A DNA stretch of 64,000 nt from Flavobacterium alvei (GTDB lineage Bacteria; Bacteroidota; Bacteroidia; Flavobacteriales; Flavobacteriaceae). Within the stretch, counting starts at the first letter, position 1, and every line of letters begins with the position of its first letter. Below the pieces are notes generated by a model. It had not been told where the DNA came from. It saw only the letters and a program-made list of their open reading frames with translations, and did no database searches. Below are positions 34,218 to 43,783 of the stretch, piece after piece. A program made the translations under genes and the position numbers. The stretch is from positions 186,001 to 250,000 of the forward strand of contig NZ_PQVG01000001.1 in the NCBI RefSeq assembly GCF_002920895.1, in the 5' to 3' direction.

Positions 34218-35945
34218 ATGGAAATCAAACAAAACATTTTAGACGCAGTAAACGAATGGTTGACACCAACTTTTGACAAAACAACACAAGAAGCCGTTAT
34301 CGAAATGATGACTTCTTCTCCAAAAGATTTAGAAGAGAGCTTTTATAAAAATCTGGAATTTGGAACAGGTGGAATGCGTGGTGTGATGGGCGTTGGAGAC
34401 AACCGAATCAATAAATACACTCTTGGAAAAAGCACACAAGGATTGTCGAATTATTTGAAAATTGCCTTTCCAAACCAACCCTTAAAAGCCGTTATTGCTT
34501 TTGACTGTCGTCACAACAGCAAAACTTTGGCTAAAACAGTTGCCGATGTTTTTTCTGCCAATGGCATTCAAGTGTATTTATTTTCAGATTTGAGACCTAC
34601 CCCAGAGTTGTCGTTTGCCTTGAAATATTTAGGTTGTCAATGCGGAATTGTTTTAACCGCATCGCACAATCCACCAGAATACAACGGTTACAAAGTGTAT
34701 TGGGAAGATGGTGGACAAATTGTTCCTCCGCAGGATGGTGCCATTATTGACACTATCGAAAAATTGAATTACAACCAAATCAAATTTGATGCTAACGAAG
34801 ATTTGATTCAATATATAGATGCCGAAATTGACCAAGCATTCATCAAATCGACTATCGAGAATGCTAGTTTTGGCACTTCGCAAGCAGCCAAAGACAATTT
34901 GAATATTGTTTTTACTTCTTTGCACGGAACTTCTATCACTTTAGTTCCTGATACTTTTGCGCAAGCAGGATACAAAAACGTGAACATTGTTGAAGAACAA
35001 AGAGTACCAAATGGTGATTTCCCAACGGTAAAATCTCCAAATCCTGAAGAGCCAGAAGCTTTGACATTAGCATTGGCATTGGCAGACAAAACCAACGCTG
35101 ATATTGTGGTTGGAACCGATCCTGACTGCGACCGTTTGGGCGTTGCAGTTCGAAATAACGAAGGCAAAATGATTTTGTTGAACGGAAATCAAACAATGAT
35201 TTTGATGACTGCCTTTTTATTGGAAGAATGGAAAAAAGCAGGAAAAATCAACGGAAAACAATTTGTAGGTTCGACTATCGTTTCTACTCCGATGATTATG
35301 GAATTGGCTTCGGCTTATGAAGTTGGTTTTAAAGTAGGCTTGACGGGTTTCAAATGGATTGCCAAAATGATTAAGGATTTCCCAGAATTGGAATTCATTG
35401 GTGGTGGTGAAGAAAGTTTTGGTTATATGGTAGGCGATGCCGTTCGTGATAAAGATGCCGTTGCAGCCACTTTATTGATTTGCGAATTGGCAGCTCAGGT
35501 TAAAGCTAACGGAAGTTCGGTTTACAAAGAATTACAACAATTGTATGTAGAACACGGTTTTTATAAAGAGCATTTGATTTCGTTGACCAAAAAAGGAATG
35601 GATGGTTTGGCTGAAATCAACCAAATGATGGTTTCCTTGAGAGAAAACCCAATAAAAGAAATCAGCGGACAACGCGTGATTATGCTAGAAGATTACAAAT
35701 CATCCGTTGCCAAAAACTTGTTGACTGGCAAGGAAGAAACGATGAACATTCCAAAATCAGATGTGTTGATTTATTATACTGAAGATGGTTCAAAAATTTG
35801 TGCCAGACCAAGCGGAACCGAACCAAAAATTAAATTTTACATCAGTGTCAACACCGAATTAGATTGTGTGGAGAATTTCACGAAAGTAGAAGCTGTTTTA
35901 GATAATAAAATTAAAAACATTATTGCAGCAATGCAGTTGAGCTAA
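34218..35945 (+). CDS. Phosphoglucomutase/phosphomannomutase family phosphohexomutase
   Basis: 575 residues, the long form common in Bacteroidota and Firmicutes. Active-site phosphoserine S149 is in LTASHNPPEYNGYKVYW; the metal loop is GTDPDCDRLGVAV; the sugar-binding loop GGGEESFGYMVGD; the phosphate-binding loop ARPSGTEPKIKFY. It interconverts hexose 1- and 6-phosphates for glycogen or surface sugar synthesis. The next gene starts on the base after its stop codon, so the two are cotranscribed. Confidence 0.95.
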   Translation: MEIKQNILDAVNEWLTPTFDKTTQEAVIEMMTSSPKDLEESFYKNLEFGTGGMRGVMGVGDNRINKYTLGKSTQGLSNYLKIAFPNQPLKAVIAFDCRHNSKTLAKTVADVFSANGIQVYLFSDLRPTPELSFALKYLGCQCGIVLTASHNPPEYNGYKVYWEDGGQIVPPQDGAIIDTIEKLNYNQIKFDANEDLIQYIDAEIDQAFIKSTIENASFGTSQAAKDNLNIVFTSLHGTSITLVPDTFAQAGYKNVNIVEEQRVPNGDFPTVKSPNPEEPEALTLALALADKTNADIVVGTDPDCDRLGVAVRNNEGKMILLNGNQTMILMTAFLLEEWKKAGKINGKQFVGSTIVSTPMIMELASAYEVGFKVGLTGFKWIAKMIKDFPELEFIGGGEESFGYMVGDAVRDKDAVAATLLICELAAQVKANGSSVYKELQQLYVEHGFYKEHLISLTKKGMDGLAEINQMMVSLRENPIKEISGQRVIMLEDYKSSVAKNLLTGKEETMNIPKSDVLIYYTEDGSKICARPSGTEPKIKFYISVNTELDCVENFTKVEAVLDNKIKNIIAAMQLS

Positions 35946-37775
35946 ATGGATAAAAACTTAATAAAACTTTTTCCTTATACAAAACCCTATCAATCCCATA
36001 TCGTTTGGAATGTGATTTTTAATATTTTGTATGCCTTGTTCAGCACCATTTCGATGTTGACTTTATTGCCAATGCTTGAAGTTCTTTTTGGCAAAACCAA
36101 AATCATCGAAAAAGCACCAGTCTATGAAGGAATAGGAAGCATGATGCGTTTTGGAAAAGAATACTTGTATTATCAAATCTCGGAATTAACAAAAGACAGT
36201 GGCCCTCAATTCGCATTATTGCTAGTGGTAGTTTTGGTAATTTCAACTTTTTTATTAAAAAACTTATTCAACTATCTGGCTTCTTACCACATTATGCACC
36301 TAAAAAATGGTGTATTGCGTGATTTGAGAAAAAAAATGTTTGACAAAATAATCGAATTGCCCATTTCTTATTATTCCGAAAAAAGAAAAGGAGATGTAAT
36401 GGCTCGAATGCTTGGTGATGTCAACGAAGTTCAAAATTCGTTTTTTTCTATTTTGGAATTAGTCGTAAAAGAGCCCTTGACAATTGTATTTGCTCTTGTA
36501 ACTATGTTTGTAATTAGTGCAAAATTGACGTTTTTTGTCTTAATTTTTATACCGATTTCAGGATTTATTATTTCAAAAATTGGCAAAAATTTGAAAGCAA
36601 AATCATTAAAGGCACAAGGTGAAAGTGGTTTTTTGATTTCAATAGTAGAAGAAAGTTTGGGTGGTTTGAAAGTGGTAAAAAGCTACAATGCCGAAACAAC
36701 GTTCAAAAACAGATTCAACGATTCTATTAATCGATTGCTAAAATTGTCTAACAGTATTGGAAACAAAAATAATTTGGCTTCGCCATTGAGTGAGTTTATG
36801 GGAATTACCACTATTGCTACACTACTTTGGTATGGAGGAAATTTAGTCTTGGTTGACAAAACTTTGGATGGCTCGGCGTTTATTGTTTACCTGACTTTGG
36901 CTTACAATATTCTAACACCAGCAAAAGCAATTTCAAAAGCTTCATATGCTGTGAAAAATGGTTTGGCAGCTGCTCAAAGAGTTTTTGAAGTATTGGAAGT
37001 TGAAAACGAAATCACCTCCAAAGCTAATGCTCTAGAAAAATCAACTTTCAATTCTGAAATTAGTATCAAAAACATCAACTTCAAATATGAAGAGGATTAT
37101 GTTCTAAAAAACTTTTCAATCGAAGTGAAAAAAGGACAAACCGTTGCTCTAGTTGGTCAATCGGGAAGCGGAAAAAGCACGATTGCCAATTTATTGACTC
37201 GTTTTTATGATGTCAATGAAGGAACAATTGCCATTGATTCAGTCAATATTAAAGACTTGAATTTGCAATCGCTTCGTGGTTTGATGGGATTGGTGACTCA
37301 AGATAGCATTTTGTTTAACGATACCATAAAAGCTAATATTGCACTTGGAAAATTGGACGCTACCGATGACGAAATTATCGAAGCCTTAAAAATTGCCAAT
37401 GCGTATGAGTTTGTCAAAAATTTGCCTCAAGGAATCTACACCAACATTGGCGACAGCGGAAACAAACTTTCGGGTGGACAGAAACAACGTTTGTCGATTG
37501 CTCGTGCCGTTTTGAAAAATCCACCAATTATGATTTTAGACGAAGCTACCTCAGCTTTGGATACCGAAAGCGAAAAATTCGTGCAAGTGGCATTGGAAAA
37601 TATGATGCAAAACCGAACTTCCATCGTGATTGCACACCGCCTTTCGACCATTCAAAAAGCCGATAAGATTGTGGTGATGCAAAAAGGAGAAATCGTTGAA
37701 CAAGGAACTCACGAAGAACTGATTGCCTTAAACGGAACTTATAACAAACTGGTAATGATGCAGTCACTTGAATAA
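35946..37775 (+). CDS. MsbA-like ABC transporter (fused permease and ATPase)
   Basis: 609 residues. Six membrane helices fill the first 330 residues; the nucleotide-binding domain follows with Walker A GQSGSGKST, Q-loop VTQDSILFNDT, signature LSGGQKQRLSIARAVL, Walker B IMILDEATSALD and the switch HRLST. Homodimeric exporters of this type flip lipid A core, lipids or other amphiphiles across the inner membrane. Directly adjoins the phosphohexomutase gene, which links it to envelope biogenesis; the cargo is not known. Confidence 0.95.
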   Translation: MDKNLIKLFPYTKPYQSHIVWNVIFNILYALFSTISMLTLLPMLEVLFGKTKIIEKAPVYEGIGSMMRFGKEYLYYQISELTKDSGPQFALLLVVVLVISTFLLKNLFNYLASYHIMHLKNGVLRDLRKKMFDKIIELPISYYSEKRKGDVMARMLGDVNEVQNSFFSILELVVKEPLTIVFALVTMFVISAKLTFFVLIFIPISGFIISKIGKNLKAKSLKAQGESGFLISIVEESLGGLKVVKSYNAETTFKNRFNDSINRLLKLSNSIGNKNNLASPLSEFMGITTIATLLWYGGNLVLVDKTLDGSAFIVYLTLAYNILTPAKAISKASYAVKNGLAAAQRVFEVLEVENEITSKANALEKSTFNSEISIKNINFKYEEDYVLKNFSIEVKKGQTVALVGQSGSGKSTIANLLTRFYDVNEGTIAIDSVNIKDLNLQSLRGLMGLVTQDSILFNDTIKANIALGKLDATDDEIIEALKIANAYEFVKNLPQGIYTNIGDSGNKLSGGQKQRLSIARAVLKNPPIMILDEATSALDTESEKFVQVALENMMQNRTSIVIAHRLSTIQKADKIVVMQKGEIVEQGTHEELIALNGTYNKLVMMQSLE

Positions 37776-37788
37776 TACTTTCGATGAA

Positions 37789-37841
37789 ACACTGATGAAA
37801 CGGATTTGCTAAAGCAAAAACACAGATTTCGACGGATTTTT
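37789..37841. repeat. Dispersed repeat with GATGAAACGGATTTG / CACAGATTTCGACGGATTTTT words
   Basis: The spacer between the ABC gene and the DUF2971 gene carries GATGAAACACTGATGAAACGGATTT, a small hairpin (TTTGCTAAAGCAAA) and CACAGATTTCGACGGATTTTT. The same words occur at 8397-8435. Probably one dispersed family. Confidence 0.55.
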
Positions 37842-37871
37842 CAATTCTTAAATCTTTTAGGTTAACTAAAA

Positions 37872-38573
37872 ATGTATCTCAACAACAAAAACATAACACT
37901 TCCAGAAGATCCCGACACTGTTGTTTGGAAATACTTAGACTTGTCCAAGTTTCTCGATTTGTTATTGTCAAGAAAGTTGTTTATGTCGCGTTCCGACAAA
38001 TTTGAAGACCAATACGAAGGCACTTTTAGCGAACCAACCTATCAAGAGATTAAAAAAATTGCTGAGGATAATCCTGAATTTTTGCACTATTACAAATCAC
38101 ATCGCGAAAAAGTAGCGGTTAGTAGTTGGCACATCAACGAATACGAATCCTTTGCGATGTGGCAGATTTTCACCCAAAACAGCGAAGGATTGGCGATTCA
38201 ATCTACCGTGAGCCGATTGAAAAATGCTTTTGATTCTGAAACCCAGCACCAACAATACATTGGCGAAGTCAACTATATTGATTACAAAAAAGAATACATT
38301 CCGTTTGACGATATGTTTTTCCCGTTTTTGTTCAAGCGCAAAAGTTTTCAGTACGAAAGAGAAATTCGCATCATTTCGGATGTAAGTGAAAGCAACATTA
38401 AACTAAATGAAGGTCTAAAAATAAATGTGGACATCAATCAACTGATTGAAAAAATCTACATTCATCCCAAATCCGAAAATTGGTATAAAAACCTCGTAAT
38501 TCAATTAGTGGAGCAATTGGGTTTTGATTTCACCATAGAAAAATCAGATTTAGAAAGTGATATTTTGATTTAA
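37872..38573 (+). CDS. DUF2971 domain-containing protein
   Basis: 233 residues, no signal or membrane segment. It begins with DTVVWKYLDLSKFLDLLLSRKLFMSRSDKFEDQYEG, the typical DUF2971 start, then VAVSSWHINEYESFAMWQIFTQNSEGLAIQST and FLFKRKSFQYEREIRI. The family (often called abortive-infection-linked or phage-island DUF) has no established activity; conserved W, R and E residues could form an active site. It is isolated between repeats, on the opposite strand to the TonB receptor gene. Confidence 0.85.
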   Translation: MYLNNKNITLPEDPDTVVWKYLDLSKFLDLLLSRKLFMSRSDKFEDQYEGTFSEPTYQEIKKIAEDNPEFLHYYKSHREKVAVSSWHINEYESFAMWQIFTQNSEGLAIQSTVSRLKNAFDSETQHQQYIGEVNYIDYKKEYIPFDDMFFPFLFKRKSFQYEREIRIISDVSESNIKLNEGLKINVDINQLIEKIYIHPKSENWYKNLVIQLVEQLGFDFTIEKSDLESDILI

Positions 38574-38627
38574 AACACTTTTAAAAATGACCGCAGATTC
38601 GCAGATTATTTCGATTTAAACTGCAAA

Positions 38628-41090
38628 TCAAAACCTCATATTCACCTTCACGTTAAAAACTCGTGTAGTCATATAATTAGGAATCGCATATTGATTTTTG
38701 GAATACACATCACGAACCCAAGTATTGGTAATGGCGTTTTGATTGTCGAAAAGGTTGAAAATTTCCAATCCAATGGCTAATTCCTTGAAAGGTTGCAACC
38801 ATCTTTTTGTGGAAGGATTTTGTTCATCAATCAAAACTTTAGAGAAACCTACATCGGCACGGCGGTAATCATTCAATCGGTTTTGGTATAAATAAGGATC
38901 GGAATAAGAAGGTGAACCTCCTGGTAATCCGGTGTTGTAAACTAAATTCAGGTATAATTTTATGCTTGGAATCTTCGGCATATAATCTTGGAACAAAAGG
39001 GCAAATTTCAATCGTTGGTCGGTTGGTCTTGAAATATAGCCTTTTCCATCTCTATTTTCTTCGGTTTTCAGATAACCAAAACTAAACCAAGATTCTGTTC
39101 CAGGAACAAATTCTCCGTTCAATCTAAAATCAAACCCTTGTGCATAAGCTTTGGCATTATTGGCGGCGGCATAACGAATTCGAACATTATCCAAAGTATA
39201 AGGATTGACATCGGTCAATGCTTTATAATAAATTTCGGAAACCATTTTGAAAGGACGCTCCCACATCTTGAAACTATAATCGTTGCTCAAAACAATATGT
39301 ATGGATTGCTGTGCTTTGACCTCGGGCTGCACTACTCCATCGGCATCACGCAACTCCCGATAGGATGGCGGTTGATGATACAATCCTCCCGAAAGTCGGA
39401 AAAACATATCTTTATTCCAATTCGGTTTTATGGAGAATTGCGCTCTTGGACTAAAAGTAAATTGGGTTGAACTTGTAATTCCATCTCCGGAAACCGTCCA
39501 ATTTTGTGAACGAACACCCGCATTCATCCAAATTTCGTTGTCGCCAATGTAGCCTTTTCTACTCCATTGTACATAACCCGAAAATCTATTAATATCAACA
39601 AAATTGGTCGCTCTCACATTTTGATACGGAACCAATGGCCCAGTGTAAGGCGCATAAGGTTGGTCGTTTTTGAGCAAAATTTTTGGTGGATTTATAGAAA
39701 ATCCCGCCGAATCAATCACTTCCCATTCAATCACTCGATCACGAATAGATTCACGGGTGAATTTTGCTCCCCATTCGAATTGATTTTTTTTCCAATTATG
39801 AATTCCTTTTAGCTCGGCATTTACAATTAAAGCGTCTAAATCATTTCGAGCGTGATTGAGTTGTCCACCAATTGCACGAGTGAATTTCACATCACCAAAA
39901 TTTTCAGAACCCAAATTAGCATCTACTTCGCCTAAACGGTATTGTGCCAAAATATCATAATATTCCTGTTCTTGAGTATGATAAGCCGAAGCAATCAATT
40001 TGTAAGTGGAATTTTTTGAAGGCGTATAAGTGGTTTTCACAGCTCCAAAAACGGTAGTGTATTTGTCTTTTTCTTGCCCTTCATAATAAATCAGTAATGC
40101 CATTGGGTCATCGATGGTTCCAAAATTGGTTTGTCGTGTCAAAGGCTGATATTTATAATCGTTGGAAGAAATATTGCCTAAAAAACTAAATTCTAACTTA
40201 TCTGAAGGTTTGAAATTAACATTCGTCTGAAAATCGGCAAATGTTGGTGTATAATTGGATTGCGTTTCTTGACTATTTACCAAAAGAGAATTGTTTCGGT
40301 AGCGAATTCCAGAAACTTCAGACCATTTTCCGTTTTTGGAAACGGCATCAACGGCAACACTTGCACCAAGAAAACTAGCTTCGGCAACTGCACCAAATTG
40401 GGTTGGTGTTCGATAGGTAATATCCAAAACTGAGGATAATTTATCACCATATTTAGCTTGAAAACCTCCAGCAGAAAAATCAATATTTTGAACTAAATCG
40501 GTATTGGTAAAACTCAATCCTTCTTGCTGACCCGAACGAATCAAAAACGGACGATAGACTTCAATTTCGTTTACATAAACTAGATTTTCGTCATAATTGC
40601 CTCCACGAACGGCATATTGGGTACTCAATTCATTATTGGAATTAAAGCCTGGCATAGATTTCAAAATGTTTTCGACTCCAGCATTGGCTCCAGGAATTTT
40701 CCGAATTGTTGCAGGTTCAATAGTTGTGATTCCTTGAACTCTTTTCTTGTTATTTACCGTAACAACAACTTCGCCCATTTGCTCGTCTTTATCGTTCATC
40801 ACCAAATTAAATTCATAGTCTTCATCTGATTTTAAATTAACAGCAACAGTAGCTTTTTTTAATGAAACGTGTGAAAAAACCACAACGACTTTCTGATTTG
40901 CAGGCACAGTCAAAATATAAAATCCATTGACATTGGATCTTGTTCCAACACTTTGGCATGATACATTTACATTAGTTGCAGGCTGATTGTTTTTATCGAG
41001 AATTACACCTTTTATACGGGCGGTTTGAGCAGATGTTACTACCCCAAAACAGAAAAAAAGGACAACAAGTATTATTTTATTTAGACCCAA
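38628..41090 (-). CDS. TonB-dependent receptor with carboxypeptidase-regulatory domain, TTG start
   Basis: 820 residues. Signal peptide (about 1-21, FFCFGVVTSAQ), carboxypeptidase regulatory-like domain (22-100, ARIKGVILDKNNQPATNVNV), plug (about 108-225, with VENILKSMPGFNSNNELSTQYAVRGG-type sequence, split here as KSMPGFNSNNEL and YAVRGGNYDENLVYVNEIEV), then a 22-strand barrel ending in the aromatic-terminated VNMRF. No ATG is available; TTG at 41090 is the start. It follows the M23 peptidase gene by 11 bp. The ligand is unknown; it is not a SusC protein and has no SusD partner. Confidence 0.93.
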   Translation of the reverse strand: MGLNKIILVVLFFCFGVVTSAQTARIKGVILDKNNQPATNVNVSCQSVGTRSNVNGFYILTVPANQKVVVVFSHVSLKKATVAVNLKSDEDYEFNLVMNDKDEQMGEVVVTVNNKKRVQGITTIEPATIRKIPGANAGVENILKSMPGFNSNNELSTQYAVRGGNYDENLVYVNEIEVYRPFLIRSGQQEGLSFTNTDLVQNIDFSAGGFQAKYGDKLSSVLDITYRTPTQFGAVAEASFLGASVAVDAVSKNGKWSEVSGIRYRNNSLLVNSQETQSNYTPTFADFQTNVNFKPSDKLEFSFLGNISSNDYKYQPLTRQTNFGTIDDPMALLIYYEGQEKDKYTTVFGAVKTTYTPSKNSTYKLIASAYHTQEQEYYDILAQYRLGEVDANLGSENFGDVKFTRAIGGQLNHARNDLDALIVNAELKGIHNWKKNQFEWGAKFTRESIRDRVIEWEVIDSAGFSINPPKILLKNDQPYAPYTGPLVPYQNVRATNFVDINRFSGYVQWSRKGYIGDNEIWMNAGVRSQNWTVSGDGITSSTQFTFSPRAQFSIKPNWNKDMFFRLSGGLYHQPPSYRELRDADGVVQPEVKAQQSIHIVLSNDYSFKMWERPFKMVSEIYYKALTDVNPYTLDNVRIRYAAANNAKAYAQGFDFRLNGEFVPGTESWFSFGYLKTEENRDGKGYISRPTDQRLKFALLFQDYMPKIPSIKLYLNLVYNTGLPGGSPSYSDPYLYQNRLNDYRRADVGFSKVLIDEQNPSTKRWLQPFKELAIGLEIFNLFDNQNAITNTWVRDVYSKNQYAIPNYMTTRVFNVKVNMRF

Positions 41091-41101
41091 GGAATTTGAT
41101 T

Positions 41102-42805
41102 TTATTGTTTTTGACTTCTAAAAAATTGAGTTTCAAAGATAGTAGAATTTCCACAATTATCCACCACAATAATTTTTAATTCATTGGCTCCTTCAGCAAC
41201 AATTCCATCGCTAAAATTATGTATGATTTTCTTGGTTTTATTATCGTATTCAAATAAAATCCACTTCCCGTTCAAATAGCCATTATAGGATTTTATACCT
41301 GATAAATCATCGGCAATAGTGAACTGAATGTATTTATTGTTGGTCAACCATTTCCCTTCAATGGGTTTTGCAATACTGATTTTTGGAGGAATCACATCTA
41401 AAACTAAAGCATATTTTCCAAGAGTTTTGACTTTGGTCGAAAACACATCTCCTTTTCGAAAAGTATAATTGTACCCAATTTTGCTAGAGCCTAGAGATCC
41501 AATAAACAATTTATCTTTTTGAGTTTCACTAAACTTATGGTCTTCGATTTCGATAGTAAAATTAGTGTGTGCTGGAACGATATCTGTATGGAGAAATAAT
41601 GTGTCGTTTTTTACATCAAAATTCAAATTGAAATCTTCATAAAAAGTATTGACTGGAAAGAAAACAGACATGTTTTCTTTAGAAAAATTAGATTCGTTTT
41701 TAGCCTTTACTCGATATTTCGAAACGGGTTCTTTGGCAATAATCACTGGCAAATTATCATTAACAATCGGAATGGTTACTTGAGTTCTATTGCCATAAAA
41801 ATCAGAAACTTCAATTCGATATTGAGAAGTCAAATTAGGCTGTGTTACTAAAACCCCATTAGTTGCGTCAGACTTGATAAAGCTTAAATTATATGGCGTA
41901 TTCATAAATAATTTTTGCACTCTTTGTTGCGTTTTTTTATACATCGAATAATCAATCAATGCATTCACATAGCGCATTTCATCAAAAGAATAAGTATCGA
42001 ATTGATAACAAAATACGGGTGTGCCGTTACAAAAACTTTGCACTTTGTAAACTCCATTTTTATTGAAAGAAACGTCATCATAATCGAAGGTGTTTATGCC
42101 AAAACCAACTTTTCCATTAGCCACTACCTTATCAGCTAAATAGGTACCATCTTTTTGCAAAACAAGATTTAACAACAAAGGTCTTTTGGATTGATTTACG
42201 ATAGATTCTTCCCCTACAGGATAAGCATAAACATTGAAAAGGATAGGTTTCTTGGTGTCTTTCATGAATTTGTCAAATCCGAAAAGCATTGGGTTTATAA
42301 TATTCTCTGTGATATTATCTCTAAATTCGAAATGCAAATGTGGTCCTTCTGAAGCGCCAGTATTTCCCGAAAGCGCGATGATTTGACCTTTTTTGACCAC
42401 TAATTCACCTGGTTTAAGATATCTTTCTATTTCGAAAGATTGCTCCTTATATTGTTCTTTTTTTATAAAATCTTCAATAGAATCGGTAGCTCTTTGCAAA
42501 TGACCATAAACCGAAGTATATCCATTAGAATGGGTGATATAAATGGTTTTTCCGTTTCCAAAGGTTGAAATTTTAATTCTGGAAATATATCCATCGGCGA
42601 CAGCGTGAACCTCTAAACCTTCCTTTTGTTGGGTTTTTAAATCAAAACCAGCATGAAAATGATTGGGTCTTAACTCGCCAAAATTGCCAGACAATTGCAT
42701 TGGAATATCTAAAGGAGGACGGAAATAATCTTTTGGATAATTAACTTGGGCAAAAACAGAACCATTAAAAAGGATAAAAAACAGACACAATCTCATAGAA
42801 TACAT
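41102..42805 (-). CDS. Exported M23 family metallopeptidase
   Basis: 567 residues (a second ATG at 42796 gives an equally good signal, MRLCLFFILFNGSVFAQ). The LytM/M23 domain lies at about 35-165: zinc ligands H51 and D55 in HFHAGFD, and H156-L-H158 in GPHLHFEF, with GHL at 101-103. The remaining 400 residues are beta-rich, Ig-like. M23 enzymes cut peptidoglycan cross-bridges. Cotranscribed with the downstream TonB receptor gene, 11 bp away; a joint role at the cell envelope is inferred. Confidence 0.92.
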   Translation of the reverse strand: MYSMRLCLFFILFNGSVFAQVNYPKDYFRPPLDIPMQLSGNFGELRPNHFHAGFDLKTQQKEGLEVHAVADGYISRIKISTFGNGKTIYITHSNGYTSVYGHLQRATDSIEDFIKKEQYKEQSFEIERYLKPGELVVKKGQIIALSGNTGASEGPHLHFEFRDNITENIINPMLFGFDKFMKDTKKPILFNVYAYPVGEESIVNQSKRPLLLNLVLQKDGTYLADKVVANGKVGFGINTFDYDDVSFNKNGVYKVQSFCNGTPVFCYQFDTYSFDEMRYVNALIDYSMYKKTQQRVQKLFMNTPYNLSFIKSDATNGVLVTQPNLTSQYRIEVSDFYGNRTQVTIPIVNDNLPVIIAKEPVSKYRVKAKNESNFSKENMSVFFPVNTFYEDFNLNFDVKNDTLFLHTDIVPAHTNFTIEIEDHKFSETQKDKLFIGSLGSSKIGYNYTFRKGDVFSTKVKTLGKYALVLDVIPPKISIAKPIEGKWLTNNKYIQFTIADDLSGIKSYNGYLNGKWILFEYDNKTKKIIHNFSDGIVAEGANELKIIVVDNCGNSTIFETQFFRSQKQ

Positions 42806-42918
42806 TTTTGCTAAGATAAATAAAAGTAGATTATAAAAAATTTTATTGCCTTATAAAATCACAATAAGCTGTTATACTGACAATTGATTATTTTTAAGAT
42901 AAAAAAGCCAATAAAATA

Positions 42919-42948
42919 TTGTAAAAATAAAAAGGAATACTAACTTTG
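42919..42948 (+). promoter_or_regulatory. Promoter of the coiled-coil/zapA operon
   Basis: TTG at 42919-42921 and TAACTTTG at 42941-42948 are exactly 19 bp apart, the flavobacterial TTG-N19-TAnnTTTG pattern. The ATG follows 28 bp later. Confidence 0.75.
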
Positions 42949-42976
42949 TAAGATTAAGTAATCGTTAGGAATCAGT

Positions 42977-43267
42977 ATGAGTGTAATTGCAGAAATAATT
43001 GATACTCTTGAAAATAAGATTGAAAAACTATTTGGAAAAATAAATAGTTTAGAAAGAAAATCTCAAGAATTGAAAATTGAACTAACAAAATCTGCAGTTA
43101 TTATACAAAAACAGTCTCAAGAGATTGAAGCTTTAAAAACGCAGTATGAAACTCTAAAAATGGCTAATGCATTACTGGGCAGTGAAGAGAATAAAAGAGA
43201 TACCAAGCTTAAAATAAATTCATTAATTCGTGAAATTGATTACTGTATAGCTCAGCTATCAGATTAG
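42977..43267 (+). CDS. Small coiled-coil protein encoded before zapA
   Basis: 96 residues, almost entirely heptad-patterned (TLENKIEKLFGKINSLERKS, then LKTQYETLKMANALLG). It is followed after 6 bp by zapA, so the two are cotranslated. Position and shape recall ZauP, the coiled-coil partner encoded beside ZapA in alphaproteobacteria, and MatP-/ZapB-like helpers, but I cannot show homology. A division-site partner of ZapA is inferred. No signal peptide; cytoplasmic. Confidence 0.8.
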   Translation: MSVIAEIIDTLENKIEKLFGKINSLERKSQELKIELTKSAVIIQKQSQEIEALKTQYETLKMANALLGSEENKRDTKLKINSLIREIDYCIAQLSD

Positions 43268-43273
43268 AAAGAT

Positions 43274-43567
43274 ATGGACGAAAAGCTTAAAATTAAGATA
43301 TCGATTGCGGACAGGGTTTATCCACTAACTGTGGAGCTCTCTCAGGAAGAAGGGCTAAGAAGCGCTTCTAAAAAAATTGATATTATGATTAAGCAATTTG
43401 AAGAAAATTATGCCGTTCGTGACAAGCAAGATGTACTGGCCATGTGTGCTTTACAATTTGCATCACAAGTTGAACAAAAACAAATTGATAATGCAATAGA
43501 TGGTGTAGAAACTATCGAAAGAATTAAAAAAATCAATGCGCTTTTAGATCAATATCTCCTAGATTAA
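43274..43567 (+). CDS. zapA: Cell division protein ZapA
   Basis: 97 residues: MDEKLKIKISIADRVYPLTV (beta strands), EEGLRSASKKIDIMIKQFEE, and a C-terminal helix with QDVLAMCALQFASQVEQ. Fits the ZapA family that bundles FtsZ protofilaments. Directly downstream are the 6S-type RNA and rny, an order that also recalls zapA-ssrS in E. coli. Confidence 0.93.
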   Translation: MDEKLKIKISIADRVYPLTVELSQEEGLRSASKKIDIMIKQFEENYAVRDKQDVLAMCALQFASQVEQKQIDNAIDGVETIERIKKINALLDQYLLD

Positions 43568-43603
43568 CAGATTAAACACGTTCTTTACAGAAACTAAGAT
43601 ACT

Positions 43604-43757
43604 GCCTACATTAGTTCATATTTGGTAAACTCAACACTAACAATTTAGAATGAGCAAATCATCGTTACTATAGCAAGCCAATTTAGTTTGGAAGCTTGAA
43701 CAGCGAGTTAGCTCAAAACTTGTATATCAGAGTTTATACAAGCAATCTAATGTAGGC
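43604..43757 (+). ncRNA. ssrS: 6S RNA, flavobacterial type
   Basis: Between zapA and rny a 154-base segment is closed by a perfect 11-bp stem, GCCTACATTAG (43604-43614) with CTAATGTAGGC (43747-43757), followed by a T-rich end. Inside lies a further hairpin (CTTGTATA/TATACAAG, 43719-43742) and a largely unpaired middle, as in 6S RNA, which mimics an open promoter and binds housekeeping RNA polymerase. Length, closing stem and position beside zapA fit the 6S-Flavo family that I know from Rfam; no covariance search was possible. Confidence 0.8.
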
Positions 43758-43783
43758 TTTTTATATATAAATTTTAATAAACT

